The notes: generated by a model not told the origin, from the sequence alone. DNA of 64,000 bases from Bradyrhizobium sp. 199 (GCF_023073355.1 NZ_JADPJI010000002.1:1-64000); one strand, 5' to 3'. Shown: positions 1 through 9,206, counted from the stretch's first letter. Numbers and translations: made by a program.

Positions 1-4
1 CCCC

Positions 5-1276
5 TCACACCACCCGCTTCCCCGCCCGCTCCGCCACCGCCTTCTGCACGAAATACATCATTACCAGCGTGACGATTGTCGTCGTGACGACGACGTAGCC
101 GATCCGGTCGAAATGGAGCAGCGAGCCGTCGGGCCCTTGCGCGATGATCGCGCCGGCGAGCACCGAGCCGAGCCCGCCGGAGAGCTGCTGCAGCGAGGCG
201 CTGACCGCGCTGAACGAGCCGCGCTGGCTTTGATCGGGGATTGCCGACATCAGGGCCTGTGATGGGATCATCCGTGAAAAGATGCCGATGAACATCAGCA
301 CGTTGACGATGATCGCGGTCACGAGCGAGACGTGACCGAGATGGGTGTAGATCAGCACCATGATGACGGTCATCACGCAGCCGAACACGAAGGTCGGATA
401 TTTGCCGAACGCATCGCTGGCGCGGCCGACCAGCGGCCCCGTGACGATGCTGAACAGGCCGGAGACGAGATAGATCGTCGGCAGATGGGTGATGTCGATG
501 CCGAGATTGTGGACGGTGAAGGCGCTGGAGAACGGCATCAGCATGTATCCGCCGGTCGCCAGCAATGTCGTGACGGCGAAGGCCAGCGTATAGCGCGGCT
601 CACCGATCGTTGCGACCAAATGGCGGAACGGGTTTCTGTCCTGCCTCAGCTTCAGATGCGCATCGACCGGCTCCATCGCAAAGGCGATGATGATGATCGC
701 CGCGATCGACACGATGACAATCGCGATGAAGCAGACATGCCAGCTCCAGTGATTGGCGAGAAACAGCCCGGCCGGAATGCCGAGCACCTGACTCGCGGCA
801 AACGCCGTCTGGATGAAGCCCATCACGCGGCCGCGCAGATGCAGCGCGAACAGATCGGTGACGATGGCCAGTACGACCGAGCCGATCACCCCGCCGAACA
901 ACCCCGTCACGATGCGGCCGAGCAGCAGCACGTGGTAATTCGGCGCGGCGGCGCAGAGCAGGGTGCCGAGCGTGAAGCCGACATAGAAGAACAGCAGCAG
1001 GCGCTTGCGGTCGAAGCGATCGGCAAAGCCGGCGGCCAGCACGCCCGAAACGCCCGCACTGAACGCGTAGGCCGACACCGCGACGCCGAATTGAGTGGCC
1101 GTGATGTCGAGCGCGGGCATCAGGATGGCGCCGAGCGGCGACATGATGATGAAGTCGAGAATGATCGTGAACTGCGTGAACGCGAGCAGCGCGATGAGAA
1201 GCGCCTGATAGCGCGAGAAGCCGCGCGGGCGTTCCGATGGCTCCTCGATAGGCGCAGCGAGCGTCTGTTCGGTCAT
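5..1276 (-). CDS. MFS family drug/solute exporter
   Basis: A 423-residue inner-membrane protein with about twelve hydrophobic segments and the MFS motif A signature GFADRFDRKR at residues 83-92, between predicted helices 2 and 3. The stretch FTIILDFIIMSPLG in helix 1 resembles the drug:H+ antiporter (DHA) branch, where helix 1 carries an acidic residue. It probably exports a small molecule using the proton gradient; the substrate cannot be told from sequence. The start is the ATG at 1274-1276 and the stop lies six bases from the left window edge, so the gene is complete. No regulator is adjacent inside the window. The family call is firm and the substrate is unknown. Confidence 0.9.
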   Translation of the reverse strand: MTEQTLAAPIEEPSERPRGFSRYQALLIALLAFTQFTIILDFIIMSPLGAILMPALDITATQFGVAVSAYAFSAGVSGVLAAGFADRFDRKRLLLFFYVGFTLGTLLCAAAPNYHVLLLGRIVTGLFGGVIGSVVLAIVTDLFALHLRGRVMGFIQTAFAASQVLGIPAGLFLANHWSWHVCFIAIVIVSIAAIIIIAFAMEPVDAHLKLRQDRNPFRHLVATIGEPRYTLAFAVTTLLATGGYMLMPFSSAFTVHNLGIDITHLPTIYLVSGLFSIVTGPLVGRASDAFGKYPTFVFGCVMTVIMVLIYTHLGHVSLVTAIIVNVLMFIGIFSRMIPSQALMSAIPDQSQRGSFSAVSASLQQLSGGLGSVLAGAIIAQGPDGSLLHFDRIGYVVVTTTIVTLVMMYFVQKAVAERAGKRVV

Positions 1277-1639
1277 GGGTCTCGATTCCGTCGGGAGCGG
1301 GGGAGCGAAACTGGCAAATGGGGTGGGCCCGCACGATTTTCACGGGGCGCGCGGCCCTCGTTCCTGCCGGAACCTGAACTCGCGTCAAGTTGTGGGATCC
1401 GTGCAACAGCCCGCGATCCCACGAACCGCCCGGCTTCTCCGCGACCGGCTGTTTCGCCGCGGCGCTGGGCGCGGTGATCGCAATCTGCGCTCCGCAGGCC
1501 CCGGCTTAGCTCGTGTGAGTGGAGGGACGATTAAGCCCCCTTTAGCGAATGCGCCCTAGGCTTGCGGCCGTCCATTTCCCTGCTCCCCGGCCATCCCTTT
1601 GGGCCGGTCAGTTTGCGGCAAGTCAGAGCGTTTTTTCGG
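1277..1639. other. intergenic region between divergent genes
   Basis: About 360 bases separate the leftward MFS gene from the rightward HAD-UbiA gene and should hold both promoters. I see no RNA gene, repeat or convincing conserved operator here. The UbiA reading frame stays open upstream to a TTG at 1562, so part of this stretch could be coding if a more distal start is used. Confidence 0.6.
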
Positions 1640-2962
1640 ATGGAGCTCCCTGCCCGGCCATATGATTCTGGCGCGTCCATGCCGTCGGCCACGGCGGCGG
1701 CTGCGCGGACGCTCGTCATCGATCTCGAAGGCGCGCTGTTGCGCTCCGAGCTGCTGATGGAAGCGCTCTTCAGCCGGCCCGCCCTCATGCTCGCCCGCTT
1801 CGGTGCGGGCGGACGGCCGGGCATGGCCGCGCTTACCGATATCCTGGCGCGGGCCGAGATCGACTACGCTCATCTGCCCTATGATTCCGACGTGCTGAAC
1901 CAGGCGCTGGCCGCGCGGGCGCGGGGCGAGAAGATCTATCTGGTGGCGGATCGTTTCGCCGAGCATGCTGCGGGCATCGCCGCGCATCTCGGTTTCGACG
2001 GCGTCGTCACCCCGGCCGAACTCGCTGCGGGCAGCCTGCCCTTCGATCGTGCCTCCATCGAGCACGTTGAAAATCGCGGCAGAAGCAGAGCGAGCCTGAA
2101 GACCTGGGCGAAGGCGCTGCGCGTCTATCAATACGCCAAGAACACGCTGGTGTTCGTGCCTGTCATCACCGCGCATCAGCTGAACCTTGCAAGCTTCGGC
2201 TCCGCGCTGCTGGCGTTCCTGGCGTTCTCGGCCTGTGCGTCCGGCGCCTATCTGATGAACGATCTGCTCGATCTCGCGGCCGACCGGCAGCATCCGAGCA
2301 AGCGCCATCGCGCGCTCGCGGCCGGCGATTTGCCGATCTCCTCGGCGCTGCTTGCGATCCCTGCGCTGTGGCTGTTTGCGGCCGCAGCCGGCCTCTGCAT
2401 CTCGCCGCTGTTTCTCGGCGTGCTCGGCGCCTATCTTGCCACCACGATCGCCTATTCGCTCGTGCTCAAGCGCAAGATGCTGGTCGACATCGTCACGCTC
2501 GCCGGTCTCTACAGCCTGCGCATCATCGCCGGCGCGGTCGGCGTCGGCGTGGTGCTGTCGGAATGGCTGCTGATCTTTTCGCTGTTCGTGTTCACCTCGC
2601 TGGCGCTGATCAAGCGGTTCAGCGAGCTCAGCATGCGCGAGAGCGCAGGGCTAGCCGATCCCTCCAACCGCGACTATCGCGTCACCGATCTGCAGATCAT
2701 CGCCGCGATGGCGGCGGCGAGCGCGATGAATGCGGTGACCGTGTTCTCGCTCTACGTCTCCTCGACCGCGGTGATGCCGCTGTACAGCCGGCCCTGGATG
2801 CTGTGGCTGCTCAACCCGCTGCTGCTCTACTGGTTCGGCCGCGCCCTGATGATGGCGCATCGCCGCGAGATGCCGGATGACCCGATCCTGTACGCCTTCC
2901 GCGACGGTCCCAGCCGCGTCACGGTCGCGGCGATGATCTGCATCATGCTGGCGGCGATCTGA
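1640..2962 (+). CDS. HAD-like domain fused to UbiA-family prenyltransferase
   Basis: About 440 residues in two parts. Residues 25-130 resemble a HAD phosphatase, with motif I written VIDLEGALL: the nucleophile Asp is present (D28), but the +2 acid, usually Asp, is Glu (E30). The second part is a polytopic UbiA-type prenyltransferase with the NDxxDxxxD motif (NDLLDLAAD) and a second conserved stretch LKRKMLVDIV. UbiA enzymes of this subgroup transfer a polyprenyl or decaprenyl-phosphate group, for example onto phosphoribosyl diphosphate, with the HAD part plausibly removing a phosphate afterwards; that link is inference. Starts at 1640 (chosen), 1679 and TTG 1562 are all possible, and none has a strong ribosome site. 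Confidence 0.8.
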   Translation: MELPARPYDSGASMPSATAAAARTLVIDLEGALLRSELLMEALFSRPALMLARFGAGGRPGMAALTDILARAEIDYAHLPYDSDVLNQALAARARGEKIYLVADRFAEHAAGIAAHLGFDGVVTPAELAAGSLPFDRASIEHVENRGRSRASLKTWAKALRVYQYAKNTLVFVPVITAHQLNLASFGSALLAFLAFSACASGAYLMNDLLDLAADRQHPSKRHRALAAGDLPISSALLAIPALWLFAAAAGLCISPLFLGVLGAYLATTIAYSLVLKRKMLVDIVTLAGLYSLRIIAGAVGVGVVLSEWLLIFSLFVFTSLALIKRFSELSMRESAGLADPSNRDYRVTDLQIIAAMAAASAMNAVTVFSLYVSSTAVMPLYSRPWMLWLLNPLLLYWFGRALMMAHRREMPDDPILYAFRDGPSRVTVAAMICIMLAAI

Positions 2963-3066
2963 CCGAACCCCGTGCTTGCGCGGCCCGCCGGCAATGGCTA
3001 CATCGCCGGCAATTCGAATTCGTTATGATGCCGACGCACCGATTCGACCCGAGGTTTTGAAACGCC

Positions 3067-3681
3067 ATGACCGTACGCCTGCACCGCGGTGACCTGCCTG
3101 ACCTCACGCGCTACAGCGGAGCGGTGGCGATCGATACCGAGACCATGGGGCTGAATCCGCACCGTGACCGGCTCTGCGTGGTGCAGCTCTCGCCCGGCGA
3201 CGGCAGCGCCGACGTGGTGCAGATCCCGAAGGGGCACACCGACGCGCCGAACCTGAAGGCCCTGCTGGCCAATCCCGAGATCACCAAGATCTTCCACTTT
3301 GCGCGGTTCGACGTCGCGGTGCTGTACCAGACCTTTGGCGTCATGACCGGGCCGATCTACTGCACCAAGATCGCCTCCCGCCTAGTCCGCACCTATACCG
3401 ACCGCCATGGCCTCAAGGACCTCGTGCGCGAGGTGCTCAATGTCGACCTCTCCAAGCAGCAGCAGTCCAGCGACTGGGGGTCAGACAGCCTGACCGAGCC
3501 GCAGCTCGCCTATGCCGCCTCCGACGTGCTGCATCTGCATGCCCTGCGCGAGCGGCTCGATGCCATGCTGGTGCGGGAAGGCCGCACCCAGCTTGCCAAG
3601 ACCTGTTTCGATTTCCTGCCGACCCGTGCCCTGCTCGACCTCCAGGGCTGGGCGGAAGAGGACATTTTCGCGCACTCCTGA
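3067..3681 (+). CDS. rnd: Ribonuclease D (exonuclease domain only)
   Basis: A 204-residue 3'-5' exoribonuclease of the DEDDy class. Motif I is AIDTETMGL with D23 and E25, motif II is the FHFARFDVAVL segment, and motif III is YAASDVLHLHAL with the Tyr and Asp typical of DEDDy. E. coli RNase D is about 375 residues because it carries two HRDC domains after the nuclease; both are absent here, as in many alphaproteobacteria, so RNA binding must come from the core alone. It is expected to trim tRNA and other stable RNA 3' ends in the cytoplasm. It stands alone, with about 135 bases before lptC. Confidence 0.88.
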   Translation: MTVRLHRGDLPDLTRYSGAVAIDTETMGLNPHRDRLCVVQLSPGDGSADVVQIPKGHTDAPNLKALLANPEITKIFHFARFDVAVLYQTFGVMTGPIYCTKIASRLVRTYTDRHGLKDLVREVLNVDLSKQQQSSDWGSDSLTEPQLAYAASDVLHLHALRERLDAMLVREGRTQLAKTCFDFLPTRALLDLQGWAEEDIFAHS

Positions 3682-3816
3682 GGCCCCTTGGCGGGAATTG
3701 CCGCCCCGTTTCGGACACTTTCGTAACAGCCTGTCGCGGGCTGCATATTTTGGCGCCGCCGGGTACAATGGGGCGCGCCTCAACCGGACCAGGCGAGCGA
3801 CACCTCAGGAACCCAG

Positions 3817-4545
3817 GTGAATTCGGCCCAGAATCCCACCTACGACGCCGCGCTTGCGGCGAAGTTTGCCAGCGCGGCGCGGCACAGCCGCCTGGTGCAG
3901 ATTTTGCGCGTCTCGGTGCCGGCAACGGTGGTCGTGGCCATGGCCGTGATCATCTACATCGCGTTCTTCAACAAGTTCCGGATTCCGGAGCTGCCGCTCA
4001 CCGTTGAAAATATGGTGGTGTCGGGCACCAAGATCACCATGGAGTCGCCGCATCTGTCCGGCTTCACGCCGGACCAGCGGCCCTACGAGCTCTGGGCCAA
4101 GACTGCGACCCAGGACGTCACCGACCCCGATCATGTCGATCTCAAAGACCTGCGCGCCAAGGTGCTGATGGAGGATCAATCCACCCTGTTCCTCGATGCG
4201 CGCACCGGCCGCTTCGACAACAAGCAGCAGCAGCTCGATCTGCACAAGGACATCTTCCTGCGCACCTCGACCGGCTATGAGGCGCGGCTGAACTCCGCGT
4301 TCGTCGACATGGGCAAGGGTACTGTTTCGTCGGACGAGCATGTCGACGTCAAGTTGACCAACGGCACGCTGACCGCTGACAAGCTCCGCATCACCGAAGG
4401 CGGCGACGTCATCCGCTTCGAAGGCAATGTGGTGATGCATCTGGACAAGCTGGATGAGCCCGCCGCCGCCCAGCCTGCGCCAGCCGAGCGCGCGCCGCCG
4501 GCGAAGACACGTACGCCTCAGAACAAATCTGCCAACTCAAGATGA
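3817..4545 (+). CDS. lptC: LPS export protein LptC
   Basis: A 242-residue LptC/YrbK-family protein, the bitopic subunit of the LptB2FGC lipopolysaccharide extractor. It has one N-terminal membrane anchor (about residues 30-52, VPATVVVAMAVIIYIAFF) followed by a periplasmic beta-jellyroll domain with repeated LxAxx/GxxD strands, and a Pro/Ala-rich tail. The start is GTG 3817, preceded by AGGA at the right distance. Its stop overlaps the lptA start by four bases (ATGA), so the two are translationally coupled. Followed by lptA and lptB, it forms the usual lptC-lptA-lptB-rpoN-hpf-ptsN cluster. Confidence 0.92.
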   Translation: MNSAQNPTYDAALAAKFASAARHSRLVQILRVSVPATVVVAMAVIIYIAFFNKFRIPELPLTVENMVVSGTKITMESPHLSGFTPDQRPYELWAKTATQDVTDPDHVDLKDLRAKVLMEDQSTLFLDARTGRFDNKQQQLDLHKDIFLRTSTGYEARLNSAFVDMGKGTVSSDEHVDVKLTNGTLTADKLRITEGGDVIRFEGNVVMHLDKLDEPAAAQPAPAERAPPAKTRTPQNKSANSR

Positions 4546-5276
4546 TTTTCATGACCAAGACTTTTTCGCGCAGCGACGACAAGCGGTGCGCCATCGTCAG
4601 CGCGGCCGCACTTGCAGTCGGCGTCGCGCTGGTCGCGGGCGGTGCGGCCCTCGCGCAGAGCACGATGCAGGGCGTGCCCAACGCGATGCAGGGCTTTTCG
4701 CAAAACCGCGACCAGCCGATCCAGATCGAGGCCGCCTCGCTCGAGATGCGCGACAAGAAGAAGGAGGCGACCTTCGCCGGCAATGTGAAGGTCGTGCAGG
4801 GCGACACCACCATGACCTCGAAGACGCTGGTGGTGTTTTACGACTCGGGTGGGGACAAGCCCGCGACGCCGCAGCCGGCGGCGAAGGGCGCGAAGGCGGC
4901 GCCGATGCAATCGGCGCAGCCGGGCCCGGGCGGCAGTTCCTCGATCAAGAGGCTGGAGGCGCGCGGCAATGTCGTGGTCACCCAGAAGGACCAGGTGGTG
5001 ACCGGCGAGACCGCCGTGTTCGACACCAGGACCAATCTCATCACCATGCTCGGCGGTGGCGGCCAGGTCGTCCTGACGCAATGCAAGAACGTGCTGCGCG
5101 GCGACCGTTTGATGGTCGACATGACGACGGGCGTCTCGCGGGTGGAATCCGACAACGGCCGGGTTCAGGCCCTGCTGCCGCAGGGCGGCGGCAACGATTG
5201 CGGCCCGGGGGGACAAGCCGGCAAGCCCGGCGGGGCGCCGCCTTTGCAATTGCCTGGTGCAAGTAAACCGAAATGA
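4542..5276 (+). CDS. lptA: LPS transport periplasmic protein LptA
   Basis: A 244-residue LptA/OstA-domain protein that bridges the inner and outer membrane machines in LPS transport. A signal peptide is visible (basic start, hydrophobic stretch about residues 22-40 ending near ALAQ), followed by the OstA beta-jellyroll with typical strands such as IQIEAASLEMRDKKKEATF and GNVKVVQGD. A Gln/Pro/Ala-rich insertion near residues 105-130 interrupts the fold and looks like a disordered loop. The C-terminal third ends in a Gly-rich tail. It overlaps lptC by four bases; the next gene, lptB, is 223 bases away. Confidence 0.92.
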   Translation: MIFMTKTFSRSDDKRCAIVSAAALAVGVALVAGGAALAQSTMQGVPNAMQGFSQNRDQPIQIEAASLEMRDKKKEATFAGNVKVVQGDTTMTSKTLVVFYDSGGDKPATPQPAAKGAKAAPMQSAQPGPGGSSSIKRLEARGNVVVTQKDQVVTGETAVFDTRTNLITMLGGGGQVVLTQCKNVLRGDRLMVDMTTGVSRVESDNGRVQALLPQGGGNDCGPGGQAGKPGGAPPLQLPGASKPK

Positions 5277-5454
5277 ACTCAACGGCTTGGCTCGGATACG
5301 GCCGAACCGAGGTTGAAGCTTGGCCGGCGAGACTGTATCTAGCGCGCAGGGCTTTCGAAGCGGGGTCCGCCGCTTTCCGGGCGTGTTTCACTGGGCATGA
5401 GACATCCCTTCACTCATGCTGCATCGGCGAATCGAACGACCGGTGCGGCAGATC

Positions 5455-5468
5455 GCGCGAATTCGCGC
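5455..5468. repeat. 14-bp perfect palindrome upstream of lptB
   Basis: GCGCGAATTCGCGC reads the same on both strands and lies 31 bases before the lptB start codon, in the lptA-lptB gap. It could be a regulator site or a small RNA hairpin in the leader. No known consensus is matched, so the meaning is open. Confidence 0.35.
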
Positions 5469-5499
5469 AGGATCGTCGCGAAAGGGCTAGAAGGCGGGG

Positions 5500-6510
5500 A
5501 TGGTCGATCTCTTCAGCATGTTCCGTCGGCGCCCCGCCAAGCGCGGCCGGCCAGGATTTGCGCGTCAGGACATCACCGCGCTCGCCGACAGCGGGCTCGT
5601 GACCAGTCCGATCCGGGACGCGCCGCCGATGGCCCGCGACCAGGCGATCCATGCGCCCGACCAGTTCCAGGGGGACTACGAGGACGACTATCAAGCCGAC
5701 TATCAACCCGAGCCGCCGCAGGCGGTTCACCCCGTCAGGGCTGCCGGCAGGTCCAATGGCGCGGGCGAACCGCAGCTCCTGAAGCGGCCGGGTTTCCTGG
5801 CCGTCCATGGCGTGAAAAAAGCCTTCGGCAGCCGGCAGGTGGTGCGCGGCGTCAGCATCTATGTGCGGCGCGGCGAAGCGGTCGGCTTGCTCGGCCCGAA
5901 CGGCGCCGGCAAGACCACCGTGTTCTACATGATCACCGGCCTGATCAAGGCTGACGACGGTGCGATCGAGCTCGACGGCCACGATGTCACGAAACTCCCG
6001 ATGTATCAGCGCGCGCGGCTCGGCATCGGCTATCTGCCGCAGGAAGCCTCGATTTTCCGCGGCCTCACCGTCGAGCAGAACATCCGTGCCGTGCTCGAAG
6101 TGGTCGAGCCCTCGCGCAAGAAGCGCGAGCAACAGCTCGACTCGCTGCTCGATGAATTCAACATCACGCGGCTGCGCAAATCGCCCTCGATCGCGCTATC
6201 CGGCGGCGAGCGGCGTCGCGTCGAGATCGCGCGTGCGCTGGCGACGCGTCCGAACTACATGCTGCTCGACGAGCCCTTCGCCGGCATCGACCCGATCGCG
6301 GTCGGCGACATCCAGGACCTCGTCCGCCATCTCACCAATCGCGGCATCGGCGTGCTCATCACCGACCACAATGTCCGCGAGACGCTCGGCCTCACCGATC
6401 GCGCCTATATCGTCTATGCCGGCGAAATCCTGACCGAGGGGAGCCCGGAGGAAATCGTGGCCGATCCGGACGTGCGCCGCCTTTACCTTGGCGAGGAATT
6501 CCGCCTCTAG
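5500..6510 (+). CDS. lptB: LPS export ABC transporter ATPase LptB, N-terminally extended
   Basis: A 336-residue protein; ordinary LptB is about 240. The ATPase occupies residues 97-336, with Walker [10 protein letters not shown] (132-140), signature LSGGE (233-237), Walker B MLLDEP (254-259) and the switch histidine in LITDHNVRE. It powers LPS extraction with LptF, LptG and LptC at the inner membrane; lptF and lptG are not in the window. The first 95 residues are an unusual low-complexity extension rich in Asp, Tyr, Pro and Arg (repeats like [12 protein letters not shown]). The first in-frame ATG near the ATPase is M44, so the extension is very likely translated in part. Role of the extension unknown. 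Confidence 0.93.
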   Translation: MVDLFSMFRRRPAKRGRPGFARQDITALADSGLVTSPIRDAPPMARDQAIHAPDQFQGDYEDDYQADYQPEPPQAVHPVRAAGRSNGAGEPQLLKRPGFLAVHGVKKAFGSRQVVRGVSIYVRRGEAVGLLGPNGAGKTTVFYMITGLIKADDGAIELDGHDVTKLPMYQRARLGIGYLPQEASIFRGLTVEQNIRAVLEVVEPSRKKREQQLDSLLDEFNITRLRKSPSIALSGGERRRVEIARALATRPNYMLLDEPFAGIDPIAVGDIQDLVRHLTNRGIGVLITDHNVRETLGLTDRAYIVYAGEILTEGSPEEIVADPDVRRLYLGEEFRL

Positions 6511-6601
6511 CCCATTTTGCGTCTCGTCAAGACGTGTACATCGGGCCCGGACTAGGATAAGCAAAAATCGGACCAACTTTTTTGGATCGGTTTCTTGCTT
6601 C

Positions 6602-8230
6602 ATGGCGCTTACGCAGAGATTAGAGTTCCGGCAATCGCAGTCGCTGGTCATGACGCCGCAGTTGATGCAGGCGATCAAACTGCTGCAATTGTCCAATCTC
6701 GATCTCACGACGTTCGTGGAAGAGGAACTCGAGCGTAACCCCCTGCTGGAACGGGCCAATGACGAGGCCCCCGCGGGCGAGACTCCCACTGACGCCGGCC
6801 AGTATGGCGATGGCGACGAGGCTGGCGGAGGTGACGGTCAGGGTGACGACGGCTTTGGCGGCCCTGCCGAGGCGTTCGAGCCGGGCCAGGAAGAATGGAT
6901 GAGCAAGGATCTCGGCACCCGCGCCGAGATCGAGCAGACCCTGGACACGGGCCTGGACAACGTCTTCTCCGAGGAGCCGGCCGAGGCTGCGGCACGCAAT
7001 GCCCAGGACGCGGCGCCGACGACCTACACCGAATGGGGCGGCGGCGCCTCCGGCGATGAGGACTACAATCTCGAGGCCTTCGTCGCCGCGGAATTGACCC
7101 TGTCGGACCATCTCGCCGAGCAGCTGTCAGTCGCCTTCACCGGGCCTGCGCAGCGCATGATCGGCCAATATCTGATCGACCTCGTCGACGAGGCCGGCTA
7201 TCTGCCGAGCGATCTCGGCCAGGCCGCCGAGCGTCTTGGCGCATCGCAAGCCGACGTCGAGGGCGTCCTTGCCGTGCTGCAAAAATTCGATCCGCCCGGC
7301 GTCTGCGCGCGATCTCTCAGCGAATGCCTTGCGATCCAGCTCCGCGAGCTCGACCGCTATGATCCCGCAATGCAGGCCCTGGTCGAGCATCTCGATCTCC
7401 TCGCCAAGCGAGACATCGTGGCCTTGCGCAAGATCTGCGGCGTCGACGACGAGGACATCGCCGACATGATCGGCGAGATCCGCCGCCTCAATCCCAAGCC
7501 CGGCATGAAGTTCGGCTCGGCGCGTTTGCAGACCATGGTGCCTGACGTCTATGTCCGCCCGGGTCCCGATGGCGGCTGGCATGTCGAGCTCAACAGCGAC
7601 ACCTTGCCGCGCGTGCTGGTCAACCAGACCTACTATTCCCAGCTGTCGAAGAAGATCGGTAAGGACGGCGACAAGTCCTATTTCACCGATGCGCTGCAGA
7701 ACGCGACCTGGCTGGTGCGCGCGCTCGATCAGCGCGCCCGCACCATCCTGAAGGTTGCAACCGAGATCGTGCGCCAGCAGGATGGCTTCTTCACCCGCGG
7801 CGTGGCGCATTTGCGTCCGCTCAATCTGAAGGCCGTCGCCGACGCCATTCAGATGCATGAATCCACGGTGTCGCGCGTCACCGCCAACAAATACATGGCG
7901 ACAAATCGCGGCACATTCGAGCTGAAATATTTCTTCACGGCCTCCATCGCCTCGGCCGACGGCGGCGAGGCGCATTCCGCGGAAGCCGTGCGCCATCACA
8001 TCAAGCAGCTGATCGATTCGGAAGCACCCGCGGCGATCCTGTCGGACGACACCATCGTGGAACGCTTGCGCGGCTCGGGCATTGATATCGCCCGCCGCAC
8101 GGTCGCGAAGTACCGCGAAGCCATGCGCATACCCTCCTCGGTGCAACGCCGCCGCGACAAGCAGAGCGCCCTTGGTAACGTCCTCTCCACCGCCTTGTCC
8201 GATCGTTCCCGCAATCCCGAACCGGCCTGA
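6602..8230 (+). CDS. rpoN: RNA polymerase sigma-54 factor
   Basis: A 542-residue sigma-54. The N-terminal Gln/Leu-rich activator-response region (residues 1-50, with repeated LQL and QLMQAIKLLQ) is followed by an acidic linker, the core-binding region and the DNA-binding part. The C-terminal RpoN box ARRTVAKYRE lies at about 497-506 and binds the -24 element. The start at 6602 gives the canonical MALTQRLEFRQSQ beginning; a longer frame upstream is not supported by homology. Bradyrhizobium often carries two rpoN genes; this one sits in the conserved lpt-rpoN-hpf-ptsN context, which I recall for rpoN2 of B. diazoefficiens. It would direct nitrogen and carbon regulons with enhancer-binding proteins. 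Confidence 0.97.
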   Translation: MALTQRLEFRQSQSLVMTPQLMQAIKLLQLSNLDLTTFVEEELERNPLLERANDEAPAGETPTDAGQYGDGDEAGGGDGQGDDGFGGPAEAFEPGQEEWMSKDLGTRAEIEQTLDTGLDNVFSEEPAEAAARNAQDAAPTTYTEWGGGASGDEDYNLEAFVAAELTLSDHLAEQLSVAFTGPAQRMIGQYLIDLVDEAGYLPSDLGQAAERLGASQADVEGVLAVLQKFDPPGVCARSLSECLAIQLRELDRYDPAMQALVEHLDLLAKRDIVALRKICGVDDEDIADMIGEIRRLNPKPGMKFGSARLQTMVPDVYVRPGPDGGWHVELNSDTLPRVLVNQTYYSQLSKKIGKDGDKSYFTDALQNATWLVRALDQRARTILKVATEIVRQQDGFFTRGVAHLRPLNLKAVADAIQMHESTVSRVTANKYMATNRGTFELKYFFTASIASADGGEAHSAEAVRHHIKQLIDSEAPAAILSDDTIVERLRGSGIDIARRTVAKYREAMRIPSSVQRRRDKQSALGNVLSTALSDRSRNPEPA

Positions 8231-8287
8231 TTGCGCTGGCGCGAAATCGCGCTACTCTCGGCTCCTCTTTGCAACCGATCCAGGCAC

Positions 8288-8363
8288 GCGCATGATCCTG
8301 AAAAGCGCACAGCGGTTTCCCCTCCCGACAAACGCGGAAAGTGTTCGTGGGGAGATCATGCGC
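8288..8363. repeat. GCATGATC-type palindromic repeat, variant copy
   Basis: Outer arms GCGCATGATC (8288-8297) and GATCATGCGC (8354-8363) are perfect inverted repeats enclosing about 56 bases. The core resembles the two shorter copies at 25554 and 29380, which share ATGATC...GATCAT arms and a CGGAAA-like inner segment. It lies between rpoN and hpf and can fold as one long hairpin in RNA. Confidence 0.65.
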
Positions 8364-8427
8364 AGGGAACGACTTCTGCTGCGATGATGCGTCGTCGCAG
8401 CTGAAGAGCAAACCAAGCGAGGCATCC

Positions 8428-9054
8428 ATGAGTCTTCGGATTTCGGGCAAGAGCATCAGCGTCGGCGAGGCCCTGCGCGGCCGCGTGGCCGAGCGCACCG
8501 ACGAGGTGCTGCGCAAATATTTCGACGGCAATTATTCCGGCCACATCACGCTCAGCAAGGACGGCTTCGGCTTCCGTACCGATTGCGCCCTGCACCTCGA
8601 TTCCGGGATTACGCTGGAGGCCGATTCGAACGCGCCGGACGCCTATGCCAGCGCCGACCAGGCGCTGGTGATGATCGAGAAGCGGCTGCGCCGCTACAAG
8701 AACCGGCTCAAGGACCGCTCCGCCCGCAAGGCCCATGTCGCCTCCGAGGCGATGGCTGCGCTTGACGCGACGAGCTATGTGCTGGAGGCGCCGGAGGGCG
8801 AGGACGAGGTCACCGGCTACAGCCCCGTCATCATCGCCGAGGCGACCACTTCGCTGAGACCGCTGTCAGTCAGCGAGGCGGTCATGGAACTCGATCTCAG
8901 CGGAGCGCCTTGCCTGGTGTTCCAGCATGGCTCTTCGGGCCGGGTGAACATCATTTACCGCCGTGCGGACGGCAATGTGGGCTGGATCGATCCGCCCGGG
9001 GCCAAGATGGACGACACGAGCGACGGCAAGATCGACGGCAAGGCGGGCCGCTAG
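8428..9054 (+). CDS. hpf: Ribosome hibernation promoting factor (long form)
   Basis: A 208-residue HPF/RaiA-family protein. Residues 1-105 form the ribosome-binding beta-alpha fold that sits in the tRNA and mRNA channel of the 30S subunit; the C-terminal 60 residues (about 140-195, with LDLSGAPCLVFQHGSSGRVNIIYRR-like pattern) are the dimerisation domain of the long form, which alone can form 100S ribosomes. Start ATG 8428 follows GAGG at five bases. It follows rpoN as in many proteobacteria, so it probably acts when growth slows. A frame open to 8341 is read-through of the upstream repeat and is not used. Confidence 0.93.
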   Translation: MSLRISGKSISVGEALRGRVAERTDEVLRKYFDGNYSGHITLSKDGFGFRTDCALHLDSGITLEADSNAPDAYASADQALVMIEKRLRRYKNRLKDRSARKAHVASEAMAALDATSYVLEAPEGEDEVTGYSPVIIAEATTSLRPLSVSEAVMELDLSGAPCLVFQHGSSGRVNIIYRRADGNVGWIDPPGAKMDDTSDGKIDGKAGR

Positions 9055-9120
9055 GCCGAGGCGGGGTCCGTACGATCCCGGCCCCTTAACAATGACCGTG
9101 GCAAAGCCGCACGCGGGAGT

Positions 9121-9137
9121 TGGCACCGGGATTGCGT
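9121..9137 (+). promoter_or_regulatory. sigma-54 promoter upstream of ptsN
   Basis: TGGCACCGGGATTGCGT carries the -24 element TGGCAC and -12 element TTGC with exactly the canonical ten bases between GG and GC. It points toward ptsN, whose start is about 146 bases downstream. All invariant bases of the RpoN consensus are present. Expression of ptsN from sigma-54, encoded two genes upstream, is inferred. Confidence 0.7.
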
Positions 9138-9206
9138 TGGAGTAGAAGCCCCCCACATCTGGACTTGGCAGGACTTCCGGCTAAGTCCCCCTCCTGCTTC
9201 ATGTTA

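Noticed and set aside
332..1477. A 381-residue rightward frame antisense to the MFS gene, rich in Arg, Asp, Gln
   Set aside because: Typical shadow of a GC-rich gene on the other strand; no domain, no ribosome site.
6585..6601. A sigma-54-like TGG...TTGC just before rpoN
   Set aside because: Spacing between GG and GC is eleven, one too long, and the -24 bases are poor.
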